From: Ignavibacteriota bacterium
Lineage (GTDB): Bacteria; Bacteroidota; Ignavibacteria; UBA10030
Length of the DNA stretch: 33,490 nt
Reading direction: 5' to 3'
Assembly: GCA_003162695.1 (NCBI GenBank)
Contig: PMML01000127.1
Coordinates: 1 to 33,490, forward strand
Both the position numbers and the translations under genes were made by a program. Positions within the stretch are counted from its first letter, which is position 1. Each line of letters opens with the position of its first letter. Shown here piece after piece: positions 1-9,208 of the stretch. The notes below the pieces were generated by a model. It saw only the letters and a list, made by a program, of their open reading frames with translations. It was not told the origin of the DNA and did no database searches.

Positions 1-651
<651 letters not shown>

Positions 652-787
652 ATTTATTTTTGTTGATCTACAGACGTCATCTCCATGAGATGAAGGTCAT
701 CAATAAATAAACGGAATAGAAAACATTATCAAGGTTGTTTTAGATCCGAGGATTGCTCTGCAATCTTCGGCACTTCTCAATGATTTT

Positions 788-903
<116 letters not shown>

Positions 904-911
904 TTTTTATT

Positions 912-947
912 AAACCCCGAGTAACGGAAGTTGCTGGGGGTTTTTTT
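912..947 (+). terminator. rRNA operon terminator
   Basis: Directly after 5S. AAACCCCGAGTAAC (912-925) pairs with GTTGCTGGGGGTTT (930-943) around a GGAA loop, with one mismatch, and is followed by a T run. It is placed as the intrinsic terminator of the rRNA operon. Confidence 0.9.
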
Positions 948-971
948 ATTTTAGGCTGTGAAGATAAATTA

Positions 972-1014
972 AAATCACGCTAACGCGTGCTATATTCTCA
1001 GGTCTCCGGCTCAG
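972..1014 (+). repeat. Intergenic hairpin repeat, copy 1 of 3
   Basis: About 43 bp matching the two tandem copies at 26029-26080 and 26108-26159. Each has a CAYGC-TAAC-GCRTG hairpin (one copy has TGAC in the loop) followed ~15 nt later by CAGGYCTCCGGCT. Here the stem is CACGC/GCGTG; in the other copies it is CATGC/GCATG, so both stem sides changed together. Confidence 0.75.
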
Positions 1015-1026
1015 TTTTTTTTAATG

Positions 1027-1063
1027 AAAGCCCGAATTGTTTCGACAGTCCGGGCTTTTTTTT
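1027..1063 (+). terminator. Intrinsic terminator-like hairpin with UUCG loop
   Basis: AAAGCCCG-A-ATTGT, loop TTCG, then ACAGT-C-CGGGCTTT, followed by a run of T to 1063. It is a strong hairpin with a stable UUCG tetraloop. It lies ~80 bp after the first rRNA terminator, so it is either a backup rRNA terminator or what remains of a lost gene. Confidence 0.8.
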
Positions 1064-1505
1064 GCCGATATATGGAATTGCATTTTCGCGCGATACAGTG
1101 GTGGCATTCGGTATCGGGATAAAAACCGGCCTTGCCTGAAGCATGCAGTTCCGAACTTGGTTGTTGGTGATTTTTTTTTAATGCTCAGGATAATGATGCC
1201 TGGCATATACACCTCCGGCGATGCGTCTTCGCGCACCGAATAGAATTTGCCGTAATCATTTTATCTCTTCGTTTATAACAGCATTTTACTATGATCTTCT
1301 TGCGTCCGAGATTATTCGCATATTTTATGTGAATGTAAGTGAGAAAACAAAGCAGCCGGAGGGAACATCCATTGGTGGAAGCATCAATGGAGATCGTATT
1401 CCTTGGACGCATCTGTAAAATATGTTGTGACATCTTTTGACCTGTCAAAAATAGTTCGTCTCTATCCCTTGCTCTGGGAGACATCTTTGTGTAATTTACA
1501 ATATA
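1064..1505. other. Gene-free stretch upstream of rlmN
   Basis: I see no convincing gene here. The short open frames on both strands lack Shine-Dalgarno sites and recognisable protein sequence. A small dyad TTTTGACCTGTCAAAA (1436-1451) lies ~55 bp before rlmN. TATAAT at 1502-1507 overlaps the rlmN start and therefore cannot act as its -10 element unless the start is elsewhere. Confidence 0.5.
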
Positions 1506-2582
1506 ATGAAGAAGAATCTTAAAGGTCTTAGCCTGGCCGAACTGCGGAATTTTGTCGAATCTCTGGGCGAAAAAAAATATCGCGCGGGACAACTTTTTTC
1601 CTGGCTCTATGCAAAAGGCGCACAATCCTTTGACGAGATGTCCGACATTTCAAAGGAATTCCGTGAAACCCTGAAACGCTCTGCATCGATTTTGAACCTG
1701 CAAACCGCAGCAAAGGACATTTCTCAGGATGGCACGATAAAATTCCTTTTTAAGCTCGAAGACGGTATGGCGGTTGAAAGCGTTCTCATTCCGCCCGATC
1801 AACAATCGCCCGGATTTGAAAAAAGGTTGACATTGTGCGTGTCCACCCAGGTGGGCTGTCCTCTCGATTGCAAATTTTGCGCTACCGGAGCCATGGGCTT
1901 TACAAGAAATCTTACAGCGGGCGAGATTGTCGATCAGGTCATTCAATCCCAGCGGCAAAGCGATCGAAGAATATCGAACGTCGTGTTCATGGGAATGGGT
2001 GAACCGATGCTGAATTATGAGAATGTTATCAAGTCCGTTGCGCTTTTGAACGATGACCGCGGGCTCAATATCGGCGCCCGCCATATCACGATATCGACGG
2101 CCGGATATGCCGATAAAATCCGACAGTTTGCAGATGAAAAAATTCCGGTCAAACTGGCGCTTTCGCTCCATTCTTTGGATCAGGCCAAGCGTGCATCCAT
2201 TATGCCGATCACTAAAAAATATTCCGTGGAAGAATTGATCGAATCGATGATCTTTTACTATCGAAAAACGAGGCGCAGGCCTACCTTTGAATATATAGTT
2301 TTCGACGGTTTTAACGATACACCGGATGATGCGAAGGCGCTGATCGCGTTAAGTAAAAGAATACCATGCAAGATCAATCTTATTCCGTTTCATTCCATTG
2401 ACTTTATGCACACCGCAGGCTTTGCTGCAGACTTGCATGCCGCGTCGCCGCAGCAGATGGAGGCCTTTGCACAGGTACTGCGCAGATCCGATATGACGGT
2501 TTTGGTGCGCAACAGCAGCGGAAAAGATATTCAAGCAGCATGCGGTCAGCTGGCGGTTACGCAAGGAGAAAAGGTCTTATGA
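1506..2582 (+). CDS. rlmN: 23S rRNA (adenine2503-C2)-methyltransferase RlmN
   Basis: A radical-SAM methyltransferase that makes 2-methyladenosine at 23S A2503 (and, in E. coli, tRNA A37). The 358 residues match the family length. The radical-SAM cysteines C118, C122 and C125 are in GCPLDCKFCATG. The two further family cysteines are C111 (CVSTQ) and C346 (AACGQL, the methyl-carrying Cys). Relative to the E. coli numbering known to me the cluster is shifted by 7, as is C111. The SAM-contact motif GMGEP is at 163-167. The N-terminal helical domain contains KYRAGQLFSWLY. I see no Shine-Dalgarno site, but no other start fits. Its stop overlaps the next ATG (ATGA). It lies ~600 bp downstream of the rRNA operon that carries its own target base. 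Confidence 0.97.
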   Translation: MKKNLKGLSLAELRNFVESLGEKKYRAGQLFSWLYAKGAQSFDEMSDISKEFRETLKRSASILNLQTAAKDISQDGTIKFLFKLEDGMAVESVLIPPDQQSPGFEKRLTLCVSTQVGCPLDCKFCATGAMGFTRNLTAGEIVDQVIQSQRQSDRRISNVVFMGMGEPMLNYENVIKSVALLNDDRGLNIGARHITISTAGYADKIRQFADEKIPVKLALSLHSLDQAKRASIMPITKKYSVEELIESMIFYYRKTRRRPTFEYIVFDGFNDTPDDAKALIALSKRIPCKINLIPFHSIDFMHTAGFAADLHAASPQQMEAFAQVLRRSDMTVLVRNSSGKDIQAACGQLAVTQGEKVL

Positions 2583-3253
2583 AAAATGGACACAGAAAAA
2601 CAATACGATCTCATATATGCATAGTGCTTGCAGCATTGTCCGTTTTGACGTTACATGAAAGCCGTGCTCAAAGTGAATTTGAACTACGAGGTGCAAGCGG
2701 ATTTCTGGGCAGCGCCGGTTTTGTCGCGGGTTCTGGAACAGCCGGAGGAATCATTGATCTTGGCTATTCTCCGAGCGGTATATGGGATGCCGGTTTTACA
2801 TGGGAAAAAGGAGGCAGCGGCCATACAGCCGGCGGAATATTTTCCCCTAACTTTACTTATTACGTCTTGAAACAGGAAGACGCTCCACGCATTCCATCTA
2901 TCGGAGTTTCGGTCGGTTATAGCCGTTACACCGTCGAAGAAACGACTTCGTTTATTGTTCCAGTCGGCGCCGCAGGCGTGAGAGACAGTTCGTTGACCAA
3001 CAACACGACATATAATTTTATAACACTTATGGGAATTGCTCATCGACGGGCCGGTTCGTGGCGTAATTTCGATTTTCAGCCGTTTTTCGGAGGCGGGTTC
3101 GCGCTGTCGAGTCAGGAATGGAACTTCGTCTGGCGCGGCGGTGTGTCGATTACGAAGCAGCTTCAGCCGAATATGACGCTGGTGATACGGCCGTTTCTTC
3201 AGCGGGATCCATTCGTGACGACATTTATTTTCTCGGCGGGTATTCTTCTGTAG
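2579..3253 (+). CDS. Exported outer-membrane beta-barrel-like protein, unknown function
   Basis: A 224-residue protein with a signal peptide (KNGHRK basic start, then a hydrophobic stretch ICIVLAALSVLTL, and cleavage probably near SRAQ). The mature part is rich in Gly and aromatic residues, alternates polar and hydrophobic residues as in amphipathic strands, and ends in a hydrophobic strand (FVTTFIFSAGILL). This is typical of small outer-membrane barrels, but I recognise no named family. The ATG start at 2579 overlaps the rlmN stop and has AAGGAG 10 nt upstream, so I prefer it to the longer in-frame start at 2540. It is probably translationally coupled to rlmN; a functional link is not evident. 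Confidence 0.75.
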   Translation: MKNGHRKTIRSHICIVLAALSVLTLHESRAQSEFELRGASGFLGSAGFVAGSGTAGGIIDLGYSPSGIWDAGFTWEKGGSGHTAGGIFSPNFTYYVLKQEDAPRIPSIGVSVGYSRYTVEETTSFIVPVGAAGVRDSSLTNNTTYNFITLMGIAHRRAGSWRNFDFQPFFGGGFALSSQEWNFVWRGGVSITKQLQPNMTLVIRPFLQRDPFVTTFIFSAGILL

Positions 3254-3330
3254 GTATCCGGAAAAGACAATGAAATACAATTCCAATGTAACTTCAATTC
3301 ACTGATTAATAACAAACTGAACTAAGGACT

Positions 3331-3987
3331 ATGAAAATAATTCTTTTTGGACCTCCGGGCGTTGGGAAAGGTACCCAAGCCAAATTACTTGTTGAAGAAT
3401 TTCACTGTGCGCATATATCCACGGGCGACCTGCTCCGGGCAGCAGTCAAGAATAAAACTTCACTCGGACTCAAGGCAAAATCGTTTATGGATGCCGGGGA
3501 TCTTGTTCCCGACGATGTGGTGATCGGCTTGATCGAAGAAGTGCTGCAGCCGGAAGAGTCGCGCAAAAATTTTATTCTCGATGGATTCCCGAGAACCCTT
3601 CCGCAGGCTTCCGCTCTGGACGGGCTTTTTAAAAAACTGAACCTTGCCCTGGATTGTGTGATAAGCATGGAAGTGAATAATGATGAAGTCGTGCGGCGGC
3701 TAAGCCAGCGCCTATTATGCCGGGGCTGCGGGCGTATTTATACTCTCGACCGTGTTCCGGAAGGAGATAGAATCTGCAAGAGCTGCGGCGGAGAAATTTA
3801 CCAGCGCGATGACGACAAACCGGATGCGGTACGCCGCCGCCTGGAAGTGTACCAGCAGCAGACAAAGCCTCTCGTGGAGTATTATCAAAAATCGGGGCGG
3901 TTAGTCACGGTTGACGGTATGTACGAAATCGGCTATGTTCATAAATTAATACTCGATCAGCTCTATAGGAATAAAACAAGCGCATAA
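3331..3987 (+). CDS. adk: Adenylate kinase (long form, zinc-type lid)
   Basis: Catalyses ATP + AMP = 2 ADP in the cytoplasm. The 218 residues match the long form. The P-loop is GPPGVGKGT (7-15), the AMP-binding region STGDLLR is near 30-36, and DGFPRT is at 84-89. The lid domain carries C130-x2-C133 and C149-x2-C152, the four-cysteine set that binds a structural zinc in many adenylate kinases and is absent from E. coli Adk. AAGGA lies just before the ATG with short spacing. The GDPD gene begins 1 nt after the stop, suggesting cotranscription. Confidence 0.97.
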   Translation: MKIILFGPPGVGKGTQAKLLVEEFHCAHISTGDLLRAAVKNKTSLGLKAKSFMDAGDLVPDDVVIGLIEEVLQPEESRKNFILDGFPRTLPQASALDGLFKKLNLALDCVISMEVNNDEVVRRLSQRLLCRGCGRIYTLDRVPEGDRICKSCGGEIYQRDDDKPDAVRRRLEVYQQQTKPLVEYYQKSGRLVTVDGMYEIGYVHKLILDQLYRNKTSA

Positions 3988-3988
3988 T

Positions 3989-4798
3989 ATGGAACGCCCC
4001 TATCGTCCGCAGCCTCCGCAGGGAGAGCCGCATATCATTGCCCATCGCGGTATTTCCGCAAAGGCTCCGGAAAATACTCTTGCTGCATTTTCCATGGCGG
4101 CAAGCACGGAAGGCATCGATATGATCGAGCTCGATGTTCGGCTGTCACTCGATGAAGAGGTTGTCGTTTTTCACGATCGTTCGCTGCAGCGCACTACGAC
4201 AGGGAACGGGATTGTCCGGCGATATACCCTGCAGGAAATAAAGCAATTCGATGCAGGATCGTGGTTCCACCCGTCGTTTTCACATGAACGCGTTCCGACG
4301 CTTGTAGAAGTTCTGAATCTTGTCCGCGGACGTCTTTTGGTAAACATTGAAATCAAATCCGACCTTTTCCATAGGGAACCGAAAGGCTTACTGGAGACGA
4401 AAGTGCTGCAGGTCGTTGAAGAATGCGGGATGCTCGATCAAGTACTCATTTCATCGTTCGATCACCAGTTAATAGCCAGGCTGAAACATATCTGTCCGCA
4501 CGTGCAGACTGGAACGCTCTACAACCTGTACCGCGATTTTACCAAAACACCGTCGGACATTGCTCTGAGGGCGGACGCGGCGGCATTTATTTGTGCCAAA
4601 CATGAAATAACGCGATCCATGGTCAACGATGCTCAGCGGCATCGCATTGCCGTCTACGTTTATACGCTGGATTCCATCCGGGATGCGGAAAAAATTCGAG
4701 CCCTCGGTGTCGACGGTATTATGTCCAATCGAGCCGACGATATTGTCCCGGTTCGTCGTTCAGCATCGTCTGCGGAGAGCCTTGAACACCAGAGATGA
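3989..4798 (+). CDS. Glycerophosphodiester phosphodiesterase
   Basis: A GDPD-family TIM-barrel enzyme (269 residues) that hydrolyses glycerophosphodiesters to glycerol-3-phosphate and an alcohol. Visible residues: H19-R20 in AHRG, E47 and D49 in IELDV (metal ligands in the family), and H62-D63 in VFHD. A second ligand region is NIEIK near residue 116. No signal peptide is visible, so it is probably cytoplasmic (UgpQ-like rather than periplasmic GlpQ-like). It starts 1 nt after adk; the nearest purine-rich site (AGGA, 3967-3970) is rather far, so coupling to adk translation is plausible. The last ~20 residues are Ser/Arg-rich and outside the core domain. Confidence 0.93.
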   Translation: MERPYRPQPPQGEPHIIAHRGISAKAPENTLAAFSMAASTEGIDMIELDVRLSLDEEVVVFHDRSLQRTTTGNGIVRRYTLQEIKQFDAGSWFHPSFSHERVPTLVEVLNLVRGRLLVNIEIKSDLFHREPKGLLETKVLQVVEECGMLDQVLISSFDHQLIARLKHICPHVQTGTLYNLYRDFTKTPSDIALRADAAAFICAKHEITRSMVNDAQRHRIAVYVYTLDSIRDAEKIRALGVDGIMSNRADDIVPVRRSASSAESLEHQR

Positions 4799-4866
4799 GT
4801 TTTGTATATTCATCAAATGACGCCGCAAGATGATCTCAAGATTTTAAAGAAAGGAATAATGCAATT

Positions 4867-7491
4867 GTGAAGCGGTTGTCGGTTATATGTGTCCTTCTTT
4901 TTCTCCTTCTGCAGGGATGCGATGTCGACAAAAGTCCTCTCTCGGATCCTGCCGATATCTACGATCAGGCACTTGCTGCTGTTCGGGAACAGAACTATGT
5001 CTATGCAAAACAATTGCTCGAACAGGTTCTTCCTCAATTACGTGAACAGGCAGTTTCCGTGCATCTTGACGATGCACTTTTTCTCCTTTCACGCGTAGAA
5101 GTCAAACTGGGCGAGTTTCGCGCATCTCTCAATCACCTTCAGGAGGCAAGCGTTGTTGCCCGCAAAGAAGGAAATACCGATGAGGAAATGCAGCTCAGTT
5201 TGTTTGAAGCCGACCTGTATGAGTCCCTGCATGAAGATCATGATGCCGTCGCTCATTATCAATCTACGCTTTTACTCGCCAGCGCCTTCGACCATGCATC
5301 GATTCTTATAGAAACAAAACTGCGTATCGCTTCCATGCTCTTGAAGGCCGGTGAAGATGAAACTGCCCTTGACGAGTATAAGAGCCTTCTGGATCAGACT
5401 CAATCGGCAGATGATCGCAGCCGTCTGGCTGAAGTATTGCAGGGCCTCGGTCGTCTCTACGGGCGGCAGCAGAAATATGCGGAAGCGCTCAATGCATTTG
5501 CTCAGGCGGAAAGTTCGGTGGGTGAGGTTCAGAATCCTCTTCTGGCTTCATCTATTGAATCGGACATAGGGTATTTGCATATGGAACGCGGCAGCATCAA
5601 TGAAGCGCTTCGGGCATATCGTGAAGCAGTCAATATTCTCCGCCAGTCGCGAACAGGAACGGAATATGAGCCGACTCTTCTTTTTCAAATCGCTCAAATC
5701 TATGAAAACAGCGGTCGGCTTGCCGAAGCAAAAAAATATTACGGCGATGCTCTGGAAACAGCGCGGAAAAAAGGGGACAGGCTGACGGAATATTATTGTT
5801 CGATATTCGTTGTTCGCTGCAATTTCACGCTGATGACACCGGAGCAGCGGATACAGAACGAAAATCTTCTGCGTCAATCGTACGAACAGCTTGCCAGAAA
5901 ATTCAATGAGATCGACCATCCTTCCGGAGAGGGTTATCTCTATAACGTCCTCGGATCTTTTTCCGAGCAGGCTGCGGATTTTGCGTCTGCCCGGGAGTAT
6001 TATCTAAAAGCGGTTGTTGCGGATCAAAACACTTTTGGCGAATACTATGACGATGCCATCCATGGCCCGTTCCGGGAAGCCTTGCATATCCGGGCAGGTC
6101 ATACCGCATGGTATTCCGATCTTGCCGCGCTTTTATTGAAAATGAACCAGTCCGGGGATGCATTGAAAATTCTCGAATTATCGAAAGCAAGAGAATATGC
6201 CGGGACTTTCCGTTCGCTCAATATTACAATCAGGCATCCCCAATTAAAACAGCAGACAATGGCTGTGCGGGAAGAACTTCGCAGATCTGCGCTGAGAGAA
6301 ATGGAACTGGGGGCGCGTTTAGCCAACAGGCGGGCGGATCCGGCGGGAACGGCTTCGCTGCGTGCGGAACTTGAAGCGTCGAAAAAAGCGATTCAGAAGG
6401 AGTCGTACGATATTGCCGGCCAGTATCCGAATTACGAAACGCTCGTTCTTCCGAAACCTGTGGAAATTGTCCAGGATAAGAAAAGTGTTCCGGCTGGAAC
6501 GATTGCAGTCCGCTATTTTCCGATGAATGATCGATTGTCGATTTTCGTTCTTACACGATCGGAACTTTTTGTAAGGACTTCTCCAATCGGCCGGGACAGC
6601 CTGATGCGCCTTCTGGATGAATATAAAAGTTTGATGCAGGACCCGGCGGTCTATTCGGGCGAAGGCGGCGCATCGAGTCTCGGACCTATGACTCGCTATG
6701 CTCTCCTGTCAACCCAGCTGTACGATCTGCTGTTTCGGCCGATTGAAGATCTCTATCAAAGGAGCATGATCATTGCCCCTTCGGACGGGATGGAAGGTTT
6801 TCCGTTCCATGCGCTCGAGCGGCAGGATGCTCATGGAGTCCATTATCTTGTGGAGCTGACGAGCGTGGATTATGTGCCGTCACTTTCCGCGCTGAGATAT
6901 ATTTCCGCATCTGCCAAACATTTGAACGATGTTGTAGCATTCGGGAATCCGACCGGTAAAAATTGGTCGGTCGATTACGAACTGCGCGATATACGGAGCT
7001 TTTTCAAAGGAGTCAAAATTCTCGTCGGCCTGGAAGCTTCGTGGGCTAATTTAAAATCAGTCAAGGCGGATGTTCTGCAGCTTTCGACGGACTTTGGTCC
7101 TTCCGGCATCGTCGATCCTCTGGGGACAATTTCCCTGTCCGACGGTCTTACGGTGGAACAATCGACGGCGGTCGCTTTTGAAAAATTATCGGAGTTGAAT
7201 GCACCGACGGTTTTTCTGCTCTCCAACCGTTCTACGCAGTCGGCTTTATCTGCACGGCAGGCAATGCTGCTTCGCATCAACGGGGTAACCGATGTTTTTT
7301 TAAATGCGTGGATTGCCGACCGTAAAGCGGCAAAATTCTTCAGTCAGTATTTCTTTACGCAGCTTGCCAATGGCTTGGCTCCGGGCGATGCATACCGTCA
7401 GGCGCTTCTCAATATGATCCGGGAACGGGATGTGAGGGAAGTAAGGCATCAGCGTTCGTGGGGGCAATTCTTCCACTACGGGATAGGATAA
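4867..7491 (+). CDS. TPR-CHAT lipoprotein with apparently inactive CHAT domain
   Basis: An 874-residue protein. The GTG start is chosen because GAAAGGAA lies ~10 nt upstream and it gives a full lipoprotein signal (MKRL, hydrophobic stretch, LLQGC with C18 as lipid-carrying Cys). Residues ~30-440 are tandem TPR-type helices (for example AEALNAFAQAE, NEALRAYREAV, AEAKKYYGDAL, ASAREYYLKAV). A charged linker follows to ~530. Residues ~540-874 follow the CHAT (caspase-like) fold: SMIIAPSDGMEGFPFHAL, SVDYVPSLSAL and a C-terminal FFTQLANGLAPGDAYRQALL. The usual catalytic ATHG His is D742 (QLSTDFG), and the usual SACET Cys is R788 (LLSNRST). I infer a non-proteolytic scaffold facing the periplasm. 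It ends 7 bp from the convergent toast-rack gene. Confidence 0.85.
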   Translation: MKRLSVICVLLFLLLQGCDVDKSPLSDPADIYDQALAAVREQNYVYAKQLLEQVLPQLREQAVSVHLDDALFLLSRVEVKLGEFRASLNHLQEASVVARKEGNTDEEMQLSLFEADLYESLHEDHDAVAHYQSTLLLASAFDHASILIETKLRIASMLLKAGEDETALDEYKSLLDQTQSADDRSRLAEVLQGLGRLYGRQQKYAEALNAFAQAESSVGEVQNPLLASSIESDIGYLHMERGSINEALRAYREAVNILRQSRTGTEYEPTLLFQIAQIYENSGRLAEAKKYYGDALETARKKGDRLTEYYCSIFVVRCNFTLMTPEQRIQNENLLRQSYEQLARKFNEIDHPSGEGYLYNVLGSFSEQAADFASAREYYLKAVVADQNTFGEYYDDAIHGPFREALHIRAGHTAWYSDLAALLLKMNQSGDALKILELSKAREYAGTFRSLNITIRHPQLKQQTMAVREELRRSALREMELGARLANRRADPAGTASLRAELEASKKAIQKESYDIAGQYPNYETLVLPKPVEIVQDKKSVPAGTIAVRYFPMNDRLSIFVLTRSELFVRTSPIGRDSLMRLLDEYKSLMQDPAVYSGEGGASSLGPMTRYALLSTQLYDLLFRPIEDLYQRSMIIAPSDGMEGFPFHALERQDAHGVHYLVELTSVDYVPSLSALRYISASAKHLNDVVAFGNPTGKNWSVDYELRDIRSFFKGVKILVGLEASWANLKSVKADVLQLSTDFGPSGIVDPLGTISLSDGLTVEQSTAVAFEKLSELNAPTVFLLSNRSTQSALSARQAMLLRINGVTDVFLNAWIADRKAAKFFSQYFFTQLANGLAPGDAYRQALLNMIRERDVREVRHQRSWGQFFHYGIG

Positions 7492-7498
7492 GAATGAT

Positions 7499-8368
7499 TT
7501 ATTTCCTTCGCACTTTTACGCTGCCCAATCCCGCCTCGATGTGAAACGTAATCCGTTCTTTCGTGTCGCCGAAAGAAGCCGTTTCATAGACTCCGTTTCC
7601 CTGCTTTTCAAAATCACTGTCCACATTGAAACTCGAAAGCCAGTTGTCGTCATAAAGCAGCCGTGCAGGGATAGATTTCGGTATATCCAGAGTGATCGAT
7701 CCTAATCCGACTTCAACGCTGACATCCGCTTCTTGATGAAGAGTGCCGCCGAAGTCGAGCTTATATGTTCCGACTCCGCCGCTGAACTTTAAAGAGCGGA
7801 AATTCAAATTGGAAAGCTGATGCGCTGTAAATTTGCTGACACCAGACTCGATGGAAATGTTCTGGGCTGTTATACTGTTGGGTTGAGAACATTCAAGGGA
7901 GACGCTGCTCGCGCCGGTGGAAACCCGCATTCCTTTTATCTTTAATCCCGTAACATCCAGTGTTGCTTTTCCCGCACCGTATTCGATGTCGAGAGAGACC
8001 GGAATGGCATCGGTTATTTGCAGAGAAAGGTGCCTGTCTTTATTTCGGTGATCGGAATCGTCATCCCATATTCCCATCGACTCTTTCAGTTTAATGCGGA
8101 GAGTGCCCTGGCCGTCGGAAACATCGTATGACATTTGGAGTTTATCCCTGATGTCGGACGATTCCTGGTAGTCGATCTCGGCGGCTTTATCTGAGGTGCC
8201 GCGCTCGAGCGTGAACGTTCCGAACGAGACCTCGACAATAACCCGAAGTTCTTTCTCATGAGTCCTTGGGTATTCGATATGCCGCGAATCCTGAGCATGA
8301 AGTGATGCCGCTGCAATGGCAGCCGCACCTATCAACGGCAAAAGTAATATGAATCGCTGCAGTTTCAT
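7499..8368 (-). CDS. Exported toast-rack / LiaF-like beta-solenoid protein
   Basis: A 289-residue protein with a signal peptide (MKLQRF, long hydrophobic Ala-rich stretch, cleavage near LHAQ). The body shows short repeated beta strands of the type found in toast-rack, DUF4097 and LiaF-like domains: VEVSFGTFTLERG, IEYGAGKATLDVTGL, VSTGASSVSLEC, IESGVSKFTA, FSGGVGTYKLDFGG, VEVGLGSITLDIP, ending in IEAGLGSVKVRRK. There is no membrane segment after the signal, so it should be periplasmic or surface-exposed. It lies 52 bp downstream of the ECF sigma gene on the same strand and is probably part of the same unit. No classical anti-sigma factor is adjacent. The function is unknown. Confidence 0.8.
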   Translation of the reverse strand: MKLQRFILLLPLIGAAAIAAASLHAQDSRHIEYPRTHEKELRVIVEVSFGTFTLERGTSDKAAEIDYQESSDIRDKLQMSYDVSDGQGTLRIKLKESMGIWDDDSDHRNKDRHLSLQITDAIPVSLDIEYGAGKATLDVTGLKIKGMRVSTGASSVSLECSQPNSITAQNISIESGVSKFTAHQLSNLNFRSLKFSGGVGTYKLDFGGTLHQEADVSVEVGLGSITLDIPKSIPARLLYDDNWLSSFNVDSDFEKQGNGVYETASFGDTKERITFHIEAGLGSVKVRRK

Positions 8369-8420
8369 TCGTTTGCTTCTCTCATGCTACTTCTTACGTT
8401 TTCGAGTGCAGAAAGTTGCA

Positions 8421-9137
8421 TTAATAGTGGCGCATTTTGTCTTTTAGCTGCTTGTAAAGAAGCTCACGTGCCCGGAAAATATGCGCTTTAACGGTCCCGA
8501 GCGGCAGCCGAAGGGTTTTGGCTATTTCGATGTATTCTTTTTCATCGACATGGCGCATGAGTATGACCTGGCGGTATTTAGGAGGGAGTGCCTGCATTGC
8601 TTCATCCAAAAGCAGCTTGCGCTGTTCTGCGATCATCGATTGGTCGGCGATCGGTTCGGCGTCTGCAATTTCGAACATGTAATCGTTCTCGTCCGATTCG
8701 ATGGGTGTATGAATAGAAAAAGTCTGCAGCTTCTTTTTTCTTAAATAATCGATGGCATTATTGCTTGCGATCTTGCACAGCCATGTGGAAAATGCAAATT
8801 CGTTGTTGAAGTTTTGAAGAGACGTAAAAGCCTTAATGAAAGCTTCCTGTGTCAGATCGTCGACCTCGTCGCTGCCGCGGACCAACCGTGAGACGAGAAG
8901 GCGCACCTGTTCATAGTATTTGGAACGGAGCTTCCGGAATGCTCCCTGATTGCCGTCAAGCGCACATTTGATAAGCCCGGTGTCTTCCTCACGCCATTCA
9001 CGGCGTTTTTTTTCCGCAAGTTCCTGCGCAGCGAGGCCGCGGCCAGTAGAACTGCGCACGGCGGCACTGCATGTGGAAGCGGAAACGCAGAATATATTTT
9101 TTGTTTTTCTCTTCGGCATCCGATGTTCGGCACACAT
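8421..9137 (-). CDS. ECF-type RNA polymerase sigma factor
   Basis: A sigma-70 family ECF factor that directs RNA polymerase to a specific promoter set. Region 2 spans ~65-135 (QGAFRKLRSKYYEQV, DEVDDLTQEAFIKAFTSL, FSTWLCKIASNNAIDYLRKKK). Region 4 spans ~180-232 (LPPKYRQVILMRHVDEKEYIEIAKTL, LPLGTVKAHIFRARELL). The ~50 N-terminal residues are low-complexity and unlike the family. A promoter-like GGACAA-N16-TATAGT on the minus strand (9168 to 9141) lies so close that the true start may be downstream, for example the ATG at 9119. The polymerase gene ends 71 bp upstream on the same strand with no visible terminator, so some read-through is possible. Confidence 0.9.
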   Translation of the reverse strand: MCAEHRMPKRKTKNIFCVSASTCSAAVRSSTGRGLAAQELAEKKRREWREEDTGLIKCALDGNQGAFRKLRSKYYEQVRLLVSRLVRGSDEVDDLTQEAFIKAFTSLQNFNNEFAFSTWLCKIASNNAIDYLRKKKLQTFSIHTPIESDENDYMFEIADAEPIADQSMIAEQRKLLLDEAMQALPPKYRQVILMRHVDEKEYIEIAKTLRLPLGTVKAHIFRARELLYKQLKDKMRHY

Positions 9138-9208
9138 TGTACTATAAAAATGGTAGCAAAAATTGTCCGCATGAGCAAGGATTGATTCGGCGGGAACAGA
9201 AATGTGGA

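Noticed and set aside
652-787. tRNA gene in the 23S-5S spacer
   Set aside because: No cloverleaf, TTCGAAT-type T-loop or CCA-like end is visible.
1021-1625. Several short open frames on both strands before and across the rlmN start
   Set aside because: No ribosome sites and no recognisable protein features; some include terminator or repeat sequence or antisense rlmN.
2540-2578. 13-residue N-terminal extension of the barrel-like protein after rlmN
   Set aside because: It overlaps the end of rlmN and would push the signal peptide inwards. The ATG at 2579 has a good AAGGAG site.
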